A DNA stretch of 7,088 bases from CAYLKS01 sp964384205 [NCBI: uncultured bacterium]. Lineage in GTDB: Bacteria > JAGOEH01. A model generated the notes under the pieces. The model was not told the origin of the DNA, made no database searches, and saw nothing but the letters and a program-made list of their open reading frames with translations. Position 1 is the stretch's first letter. Every line of letters starts with the position of its first letter. The position numbers were made by a program, and so were the translations under genes. The DNA lies in contig CAYLKS010000099.1 in the NCBI GenBank assembly GCA_964384205.1, forward strand, positions 1-7,088, written 5' to 3'. This document shows positions 1-6,800 of the stretch, in pieces.

Positions 1-2
1 AA

Positions 3-95
3 TTTCTATATTTGTTTTTTAGTGAAAAGAATGAGAAATATTTATCAAGAAGGCTTGGGTATTCTGATATATTGATGGAGGTGTTTAGACAATGA
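3..95 (+). CDS. Possible 3' end of a convergent plus-strand gene (partial)
   Basis: One plus-strand frame is open from the left edge to a TGA at 93-95 and would encode about 30 residues, ending RRLGYSDILMEVFRQ. The composition (mixed charged and hydrophobic, with an amphipathic look) resembles a real protein tail more than the other two frames, one of which ends near 75 and is less balanced. In DNA this AT-rich an open run of this length arises by chance fairly often. I recognise no family, and the start lies outside the window. Confidence 0.22.
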   Translation, partial: FLYLFFSEKNEKYLSRRLGYSDILMEVFRQ

Positions 96-120
96 AAAAA
101 ATGGGAGTGTCACAATTTAC

Positions 121-149
121 TTGACATTAGCAACCTGCAATACTATATA
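121..149 (+). promoter_or_regulatory. Near-consensus promoter-like sequence on the plus strand
   Basis: TTGACA (121-126), a perfect sigma-70 -35, is followed after 17 bases by TATATA (144-149). Transcription would start near 157 and run antisense into the 3' end of the receptor gene; the first plus-strand frame, beginning ATG at 173, is only 14 codons long. The -35 also forms the right half of a TGTCA-N9-TGACA inverted repeat (108-126). Base match is good but there is no gene downstream, so function is uncertain; a small antisense RNA is one possibility. Confidence 0.3.
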
Positions 150-157
150 TTGAAAGA

Positions 158-172
158 ATATCTAGAAGATAT
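158..172. repeat. Small inverted repeat downstream of the receptor gene
   Basis: ATATCT (158-163) and AGATAT (167-172) are perfect complements around a 3-base AGA loop. The hairpin lies 23 bases beyond the receptor stop codon. On the minus strand it is followed by TCTTTCAATATATAG, only mildly U-rich, so at best it is a weak terminator for the receptor transcript. It may also be a chance AT-rich match. Confidence 0.25.
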
Positions 173-194
173 ATGAAACTTAAAAATTACTTTT

Positions 195-2465
195 TTATAA
201 TGTCAATTTCAAAATAAATAAAAATGTCCTACCCTGCATTTTATAATCAAAAGGATAATCAAAATTTTTAATCAAATAATTCTTTGAATCTAAAATATTC
301 TTCATATTCAAACCAATTTCAAAATAAGATTTCAATTTATAAACAACATTAAAATCAAATGTTAGCCACGAATCAACCTCTTCAGGGCGCAATGGAAGAT
401 ATAATTTATTCAACCTATCTGATTTTCTTCTTAGCACCTTACCCTGATAATGTCCTGATAATGAAAAAGATAAATTATTATAAATATAATTTATACCAAA
501 ATTAAAATTACTTGATGGCGCCCATGTTAATTTATCTTTGCTATAAAAAATAGTTGTATCTATTATTTTTTCATTTACCCTTTTAACAAAAGAATAATTG
601 ATAAAACCATTTATTCTATCAAAACCAAATAATAATTCAGCTTCTATTCCTGCATTAGTCAAATTATAGATATTTGTACTGAGATTGTTATTTTGAACAC
701 TATAAGCTATCTGATTTTCAAATTCAGTATAATAACCATTAAAACGCAAATTGTAATTTTTATTTAACTTTACATCAAAAGCTATCTCAGATGTAGTAAT
801 AAATTCAGGTTTTAATTCTTTCAGATTAGAAGCTAATGTCCATGTATTACTACCAAACATTTCTGTAGGAGAAGGAGACCTAAATGCCTTCCCTGTAAGT
901 AATTTTATACTATAATTATCAATAGGTTTAAAAACAATTCCTATTCTTGGAGAAAATTGAGAAAAAGTTTTTCTCTTTTTTGCTGTATAAATACCTGCAT
1001 AAATATCATTATATTTAAAAAACTGATTATCATATCTTATGCCAAATGTTAAGAAAAAATTATTGCCCAACATTTTTCCAGAAAAAAATTGAGCATAAAA
1101 TGCAATATTCACTAAAGGATTACCTTTTATCCATTCCAACCATGGACCCATCTGCCTCATTTGACCGTCGGGAAAAGAAGCCCACATTTTACTATATGGA
1201 GGTACAAAAGTACCATCTGCCATTATAAAACCACCTTCATTGGCAAGATCTACATTTGAATAATGTTCATTATCACCATTATAAAAAAACATACTGCCTT
1301 CGATACCACCTAAAATATTACCCCCATTATCTAAAGAATAAATGGCCTGATATCTACCCCATATATCATCTGCATAGGTATTTAAATATTCAATAACTCC
1401 TGCCGGATAATAATTATCAAATGCCCCATTATAAAAATAATTAATGTTCCAATCTATATTATGTCTTTGATATCTTAAAGAATATTCTAAATCAAAATTA
1501 TTTACTTTATGTTGTTTGTAAGATACAGAAAATAACAATCTTGATTCTTTCATTGACTCATCAAACTCAGGTATACACCATAACCATCCATGACCTGTCT
1601 GAAAAGACCATTCCTGAAAATGAAATTCCATTGTCAATCCTTTTAATATCTTATAGCCTTCTATTTTACTAAAAAAATACAAACTATTACGCTTATCATT
1701 TGTTTTAAATTTAATCAAATTCCCATTTAAATCTTTTCTCCCTGAATTATCATAAGAATAATATTCATTTCCATCTGTACCATATATATTAAATCCCATA
1801 ACATAAGAAAAATATTTACCTCTGCCTCCAGATAAAGCATCAAATATCTTCGTATTGTAATTACCAAACCTAAACTTTAAAATAGAACCTTCTTTTATAT
1901 CATCATACGAAATAGTATTAATATTCACCACTCCATTGGTAGCATTTGAACCATATAAAGCAGAACCAGGACCTTTTATAATTTCTAAAGACTTTATCAT
2001 AAACAATGGAGTAATCTCCCATGTATAAGCACTTCCATACAAATTATCATTAAAAGGTATGCCATCTATTAACAATAATAAATGATTATTATTCCAGCCT
2101 TCAAAAAAACCTCTTGTAGTTACTGTAGGTCTATCATAATCTTTTGAAGGACTAAAACCAGGCAACTTATAAAGTATATCATTTATATTATTATATCCAT
2201 ATTCTTCTATATGCTCAGAAGTAATTAATTCTATAACATTTGGTGCTTCATTCAGTTGTTGAGCGGTTTTAGTGGAAGAAATAACCTTCAAACTCAATAG
2301 GTCATCTAATGACATGCTAAAAAGAATTGCAATATCCCCAGAATCTTTCTTAATATCTAATGCATCTTCTTTATTCACATCAGAATAAATAATATTATAC
2401 AAAAGAAAAGATATAAAAATAAAGTAAAAAAATACTTTTTTTATCATCACAAATAAATAATTCAT
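195..2465 (-). CDS. TonB-dependent outer-membrane receptor
   Basis: A gated 22-strand outer-membrane barrel that takes up a scarce ligand using energy relayed by TonB-ExbB-ExbD; the ligand cannot be read from sequence. Numbered from the ATG at 2465 (756 residues): signal peptide about 1-28 (MIKKVFFYFIFISFLL core, cleavage near IIYS/DV); a conserved lead-in SLDDLLSLKV (52-61) seen before the plug in many receptors of this type; the plug domain about 65-185 with NEAPNVIELIT, DILYKLPGF, TRGF, LLLIDGIPF and GPGSALYGSNATNGVVNI; then a barrel of aromatic-rich alternating strands ending in GRTFLFILKLTL, with the usual C-terminal strand but Leu instead of Phe last. Length is normal and no frameshift is seen. 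No carboxypeptidase-like N-terminal domain and no adjacent SusD gene are present, so a SusC-type glycan importer is unlikely. Start choice: TTG 2468, ATG 2465 and ATG 2447 are all in frame; AAGGA at 2484-2480 favours the upstream pair, while ATG 2447 would give a tidier signal peptide. Confidence 0.93.
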   Translation of the reverse strand: MNYLFVMIKKVFFYFIFISFLLYNIIYSDVNKEDALDIKKDSGDIAILFSMSLDDLLSLKVISSTKTAQQLNEAPNVIELITSEHIEEYGYNNINDILYKLPGFSPSKDYDRPTVTTRGFFEGWNNNHLLLLIDGIPFNDNLYGSAYTWEITPLFMIKSLEIIKGPGSALYGSNATNGVVNINTISYDDIKEGSILKFRFGNYNTKIFDALSGGRGKYFSYVMGFNIYGTDGNEYYSYDNSGRKDLNGNLIKFKTNDKRNSLYFFSKIEGYKILKGLTMEFHFQEWSFQTGHGWLWCIPEFDESMKESRLLFSVSYKQHKVNNFDLEYSLRYQRHNIDWNINYFYNGAFDNYYPAGVIEYLNTYADDIWGRYQAIYSLDNGGNILGGIEGSMFFYNGDNEHYSNVDLANEGGFIMADGTFVPPYSKMWASFPDGQMRQMGPWLEWIKGNPLVNIAFYAQFFSGKMLGNNFFLTFGIRYDNQFFKYNDIYAGIYTAKKRKTFSQFSPRIGIVFKPIDNYSIKLLTGKAFRSPSPTEMFGSNTWTLASNLKELKPEFITTSEIAFDVKLNKNYNLRFNGYYTEFENQIAYSVQNNNLSTNIYNLTNAGIEAELLFGFDRINGFINYSFVKRVNEKIIDTTIFYSKDKLTWAPSSNFNFGINYIYNNLSFSLSGHYQGKVLRRKSDRLNKLYLPLRPEEVDSWLTFDFNVVYKLKSYFEIGLNMKNILDSKNYLIKNFDYPFDYKMQGRTFLFILKLTL

Positions 2466-2555
2466 CAAAAATAAATAATTCCTTTTAAAATAAATATTTA
2501 TGAAGTCCTAAAATAAAATCTATTCTAACTCATCCCTATTACAACAAAAATTTTC

Positions 2556-2584
2556 TATATAACAATATTAACAATATCAATCAA
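2556..2584 (-). promoter_or_regulatory. Candidate sigma-70-like promoter of the TonB-dependent receptor
   Basis: On the minus strand TTGATT (2584-2579) and TATATA (2561-2556) are separated by exactly 17 bases, followed by G. A start about seven bases further on would give a leader of roughly 85 bases before the receptor ATG. The spacer contains most of a tandem ATATTGTTA repeat. No Fur-box-like or other recognisable operator was seen in the leader, so uptake regulation cannot be inferred. AT-rich background lowers confidence. Confidence 0.35.
2560..2577 (-). repeat. Two-copy 9-bp tandem direct repeat in the receptor promoter region
   Basis: TAACAATAT occurs twice head to tail (2560-2568 and 2569-2577); on the minus strand this reads ATATTGTTA ATATTGTTA. 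It overlaps the spacer and -10 of the candidate receptor promoter. One more copy of ATATTGTTA lies upstream of the glycosyltransferase (minus strand, about 3689-3681). It could be a regulator site or a chance AT-rich repeat. Confidence 0.3.
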
Positions 2585-2598
2585 TTAAAAAATCAAAA

Positions 2599-2636
2599 AT
2601 ACTTATTCACTTAAGCTCTAATAACAAAATAAGTAT
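2599..2636 (-). terminator. Candidate AT-rich terminator of the glycosyltransferase gene
   Basis: A perfect 9-bp inverted repeat (ATACTTATT at 2599-2607, AATAAGTAT at 2628-2636) has a 20-base loop that contains a small CTTAAG palindrome. On the minus strand it starts about 30 bases after the TAA stop of the glycosyltransferase. The 3' arm runs straight into TTTTGATTTTTT, a good U-rich tract. The stem holds only one G/C pair per arm, so it is thermodynamically weak; position and U-tract are the main support. Confidence 0.45.
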
Positions 2637-2666
2637 ATTAACCAAAAAGTCAAGTTTATAAAAAAA

Positions 2667-3575
2667 TTATTTTTTCTTAGCCTTTCTATATCCCCTAAAA
2701 GCAGAAGCACTCATAACAAATTTAATAAAAAAATTTGAAACTGGATAAGGTACTATTTTTAAAAAAATTTTTGACAAATTTATAAAAAAAATATTAAACA
2801 AAAAGCCCCCATAAAAACTATCTGCCAGTGTAATACCAAAATCTTTTTTAAACTCAGGGTGCTTCTTTCCAAGTAATGGCAATTTATTATAACCATAAAA
2901 ATACATCGTTTTTTCCATATCATCTAATTCTCGAAAATGATAATGCAATGAATAAGCCCTAAAAGAAAAACGAAAACCATCAGGAAAATATTTCCAGATC
3001 CTCAAAGACATATCTGTATCTTCTCCATAATATCCAATAGATTCATCAAAATATCCAGCTTTCTCAAATGCAATTTTCTTAATAATTGTATTATTAAATA
3101 AAAAATATTTATAATAAATAGGAACTCCCTCTCCAAACTTTCTTGCTCCCCTATTTTTTGAATATAAATATTTAGTATATTTTGAAGCTTTTGATAAATC
3201 AAAAGGATATTGATTATTACCAAAAACTCCTATAATATTATCATCTTTAGATATTTCTTCCACAAAAACATTTAACCAATTTCTATCTACAACCATATCA
3301 CAATCAAGAAAAACAAGTAAATCATACTTGGCTTGCTTAATTCCAGAATTCCTCGCAGCAGCCAATCCTCTATTCTCCAAATGGTGAATTAAAATTATAT
3401 CTTTTTTATACTTTTCTAATATATTTCCTGTGTTATCAGTAGAACCATCATTAACTGCTATAATTTCAAAATCTCCATATTTATATTCCAACTCTAATAA
3501 ATGATTAATACATTTCTCAACAATATCATCTCTATTATAACAAGAAACTATTAAACTAACATTTTTATCTTTCAT
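2667..3575 (-). CDS. Glycosyltransferase family 2 (GT-A fold)
   Basis: A cytoplasmic, probably membrane-associated enzyme expected to transfer a sugar from a nucleotide-sugar donor to an envelope glycan or lipid-linked acceptor; donor and acceptor cannot be read from the sequence. The 302-residue product opens directly with the GT-A strand VSLIVSCYNR (6-15). It carries the nucleotide-binding VNDGSTD (41-47), ENRGLAAARNSG (67-78) and the metal-binding DxD as DCD (91-93). The acceptor-side GEDTDMSLR (184-192) includes the ED pair typical of the catalytic base region, and HYHFRE follows at 211-216. All expected landmarks are intact and the length is normal for a soluble GT2. The C-terminal part (about 254-290) is rich in Phe, Ile and Leu and ends in a basic tail (RGYRKAKKK), suggesting peripheral membrane contact. 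Start: the ATG at 3575 is the first in frame near the conserved fold; no clear Shine-Dalgarno precedes it. It stands alone, not in a visible polysaccharide cluster. Confidence 0.9.
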   Translation of the reverse strand: MKDKNVSLIVSCYNRDDIVEKCINHLLELEYKYGDFEIIAVNDGSTDNTGNILEKYKKDIILIHHLENRGLAAARNSGIKQAKYDLLVFLDCDMVVDRNWLNVFVEEISKDDNIIGVFGNNQYPFDLSKASKYTKYLYSKNRGARKFGEGVPIYYKYFLFNNTIIKKIAFEKAGYFDESIGYYGEDTDMSLRIWKYFPDGFRFSFRAYSLHYHFRELDDMEKTMYFYGYNKLPLLGKKHPEFKKDFGITLADSFYGGFLFNIFFINLSKIFLKIVPYPVSNFFIKFVMSASAFRGYRKAKKK

Positions 3576-3658
3576 ATCATCTATTTAAATAAAATGAACA
3601 TAAAAATCAATAAAAAACTAACTTTCATTAAAATATTAAACTCTTTTTTTTTAATAAA

Positions 3659-3686
3659 AATATACTATTCAGAAAATTTTTAACAA
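3659..3686 (-). promoter_or_regulatory. Alternative sigma-70-like promoter of the glycosyltransferase
   Basis: On the minus strand TTGTTA (3686-3681) is followed after 16 bases by TATATT (3664-3659), about 80 bases before the glycosyltransferase ATG. The same ATATTGTTA string occurs twice in the region upstream of the receptor gene. No Bacteroides-type TTTG/TAnnTTTG pair was evident. AT-rich background makes this only a weak call. Confidence 0.25.
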
Positions 3687-3751
3687 TATGATACCCTTTA
3701 TAAACAATTTAGTTAAAAACTCATCAAGAATATATTTCTTATGTCCAATTT

Positions 3752-3780
3752 ATAATATTAGGTGTCATTTGACACATTAA
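3752..3780 (-). promoter_or_regulatory. Candidate promoter with palindromic operator upstream of the glycosyltransferase
   Basis: A perfect palindrome, GTGTCA-TT-TGACAC, occupies 3762-3775. On the minus strand it lies almost exactly in the 17-base spacer between TTAATG (3780-3775, a weak -35) and TATTAT (3757-3752, one mismatch from a sigma-70 -10). A palindrome between -35 and -10 is a classic repressor position. It sits just past the surface-protein terminator and would give a leader of about 170 bases before the glycosyltransferase start. The palindrome is directly visible. Promoter activity and a regulator are inference, and in such AT-rich DNA -10-like hexamers are common. The half-sites do not let me name a regulator family. 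Confidence 0.4.
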
Positions 3781-3796
3781 AATCCACAAAACCAAA

Positions 3797-3834
3797 TAAA
3801 ATAGCGGGATATTTTGCTATACCCCGCTATTTTA
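3797..3834 (-). terminator. Rho-independent terminator of the T9SS surface-protein gene
   Basis: A perfect 12-bp inverted repeat (TAAAATAGCGGG at 3797-3808 against CCCGCTATTTTA at 3823-3834) encloses a 14-base loop. Read on the minus strand, the stem begins 15 bases after the TAA stop of the surface-protein gene. Its 3' arm ends CCCGCTATTTTA and runs on into TTTGG, giving a short U-rich tail partly inside the stem. It is one of the more GC-containing elements in an otherwise very AT-rich spacer. The outer A/T pairs are symmetric, so it could also stop plus-strand transcripts. Confidence 0.8.
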
Positions 3835-3849
3835 ACAAAACCAAAATTA

Positions 3850-6800
3850 TTATTTTAGCAACAACATCTTTTTTGTTATCCTCTTGCCCTTATATTCTAC
3901 AGAATAAAAATATATTCCAGCAGGTTTGCCTTGCAAATTTATATACCATTGACTTTTGACGTTCCTGTGTACCATTCTTTTTTCCTTATACAATACATGG
4001 CCTAAAATATCCGTTACTTCAAGCAATACTTCACAATCCTTACCGCTTAATATTTCTACTTTTGTTTTTCCTGAAAAAGGATTAGGGTAATTATAACTTA
4101 TTTTAAAATCACGGGCTATTATTTGATTTTCATTTATTCCTGTTCGTGTTTCTGAATATGTAATCTCCGATAAATTACCGCTCAAATCCTCAGTTTGAAC
4201 TCCATAACATATAATTACACCTTCTTTTATATCAGTATCGATATAGCTTGTATCCTTATAATTTTCCAAAAGCATTACAGTATCTCCGTTTACTACCTTA
4301 TACAATCTGTAAGATTTAAAATCATAGGCATCAACTCCGTTCCATGAGATATATGCTTTCGGCCCTACACTATCTACTACCAATTTAACTGCATCGACAC
4401 TGGGTGGTGCTTCATTATCTTTGTTACTTTCATTTTCAGTATGCACTTTTAATTCTTTCTTTATAAAATAACCTGACATTCCCTTTGATTCCACTACAAT
4501 TGTATAATCTGTATCATACTCCAATTTTTCCAATCTTACCAAATGGCTTTTTTGCAAATTACCATCTTCTACAATATTATATTCATCTGCCGAAGACTTT
4601 TTATATTTTACAACACCATCAGATATTACATTAGTTTCCCAATATACAATTATTCTTCCTTCCATATTATAGACTATCTCAGGCATCTTAGTAAAAATAA
4701 AAGCTCCACTATTTTCTTTAAAATACAGAGAATCATATTCGCATTCCAATATTGTATTATCATAATAATCATTTTCACGGAACATACCTTTATAATATTT
4801 ATAATCATAATTATCATCTATTACAAATACATGCTCTTTTCTAATTTCATTATCATAATAGATAATAGAATTTTCATAGTCTCCACTCTCATCAATTTCA
4901 ATACTGCCGTATCCTGCAACAGGGGCTTCCCACACAATTAAAGAATAGGAATTAGTTCTAAAAACATCTACCTTGCCTAAATCATCTGTTTTTTCAGGTT
5001 TATATTCTGTCTTGGTTATAAAAGATAACTTTTTGTCATATTCCCTGAAATTATTATCAATATCATAGACTTTAATTATAACATTGTATTTAAAACCAGG
5101 TTTCAAGCCCTTTGCATAAACAAAATGTTCTTTGGAATAAACATCATTATTTTTATAAAAAACAGCATCTCCGTTCTCTTCGCACACATAGACATCATAT
5201 CTGCTATACTCGTCCGTACTGAATGCAAATACAGCAACTGAATCATACAACGATACAATATAAGGTTCCTCATAAAATTCAGGCGCCTGCTTATCCTCTT
5301 GATCATTCGTTACAAAACTGCCGGCACCGCCATCCATAGCCTTTGCCAATCCCAATTTTCCATATAAACTCGGCTCACCGCTCCATTCGTACCTATTCCC
5401 TGCAAGGTCCCAAAGCTCTATTGTATAACTATAGCTTTCAGAAGGCATTAATCCGTAAATATAAAATATATGCCATCTATCAAAACTTCTACTCATAAAA
5501 CTTGTTATATAATTCCCTTGATAATCATACAAATTCAATTGCCCATAACAATATTCACTCGCTTGTAATGTTACCAATGCCTTTGTGCACGATACAACTG
5601 TAAAAGGCCCTCTCAATATTTTAGGACTTATTGTATCATTCACTTTTTTTGTTTTTACATTCAATTTATATTTAGAATACAAATCCTCTCCATTTCTTAC
5701 AACTCCAACTCTTATCTCATACATAGTATTTGGCTTTAATCCGTCTATTTCGAATCTGTGTTCAACATTCACACTATCATACAATATATACACTGATTTA
5801 TTAGATTTTACTCTGCATAATCCTTCTATTGCCTCGTCCGTATAAAATCTTATTATTATTTTATCATACCCTCGGAACAATACTTCGGGCTTACCTGATA
5901 TAGGTATTACATTTTCAATCTCTTGTTTTAATGTTCTGAATACTCCAATCATACTATCGAATACATTATAATCTCCGTAAAGCGCTTCCAAATAATAATA
6001 ATACCTGCTATTCTCGGACAATTCTGACAATCTTACACTATAATTCAAGGAATCTTCCGTTATACCATCATAACTTTCCCAATTCACTGAATCACTGCTT
6101 ATATGCAATTTAAAAGATATACCGGAATTCCGATTTACAATCCATCTAACATCTGCCGAATTATAGGTTATATTACTTACCATAACATAACTTATAAATT
6201 CCACAGATGGCAATATTCCTTTACCATTTAAGGCAACACTGCAACTATCTCCTATGTCAGTGATTAAGTGCAATCTCCCTTTATATAAAACAGTATCCGA
6301 AGGAGAAAATTCAATTCCCACTTCCAAAGAATCACTATGTTTTATAATTTCCCCGGATTTGACTATTTTATATACTCCGCTGTCATCTTCAATATAAATA
6401 TTGCTTATATTCATATCATTTACTGAACTATTATAAAAATTCACTATTAATGTATCTTTTCTGTTTATTGCTACATTGCCGTATTCAAGAGTATCCCTTT
6501 TAACATACAACGACCCTGATTTCACACTGAATATGCCTGATTCACCATAAACCCACGGGATTTTATTACTAACAATTCTTATTTTGCAACTGTCCGATTC
6601 CACATAAGGCACTGTAAAAATACATTCTCTATTATTTTCCATGCTATCCTGTCTAACATACGTCAAGCCATTATCAGAACTAAAATCAATATAAACACTA
6701 TCCATTATCCCTGTATTATCCCATTTCAATTCAATTTGTTCCCCACTTACATATTTATCTTTTTTAAGTTCATCAAGCTCTATTTTTATTCTTTCGCTTA

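Noticed and set aside
1046-1228. 60-codon plus-strand open frame inside the receptor gene
   Set aside because: Antisense shadow of a well-supported barrel-coding region.
195-2465. SusC-like glycan importer
   Set aside because: No SusC-type N-terminal carboxypeptidase-regulatory domain and no SusD-like neighbour; the plug lead-in fits a generic TonB-dependent receptor instead.
3002-3223. 73-codon minus-strand frame inside the glycosyltransferase
   Set aside because: Overlaps the intact catalytic domain in another frame and has low-complexity Ile/Leu content from AT-rich DNA.
3582-3591. TATTTAAATA palindrome just before the glycosyltransferase start
   Set aside because: A pure A/T palindrome of this size is expected by chance here and has no further support as an operator.
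3641-3660. Run of nine or more T bases in the spacer before the glycosyltransferase
   Set aside because: Considered as part of a terminator, but no stem of useful stability precedes it on either strand; homopolymer tracts are expected at this base composition.
3762-3959. 65-codon plus-strand open frame spanning the terminator hairpin
   Set aside because: It runs through the terminator and antisense into the conserved T9SS sorting domain, and starts inside the palindrome; no family resemblance.
4543-4941. 132-codon plus-strand open frame, rich in Ile and Phe
   Set aside because: It lies wholly antisense to the T9SS surface-protein gene and its Ile-rich content is explained by the complement of Asp/Tyr/Asn codons there; no start signal or family resemblance.
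5585-5845. 86-codon plus-strand frame, and similar ones at 6736-7020 (+) and 5103-5306 (-)
   Set aside because: All are shadows inside the continuous reading frame of the surface-protein gene, without supporting start signals.
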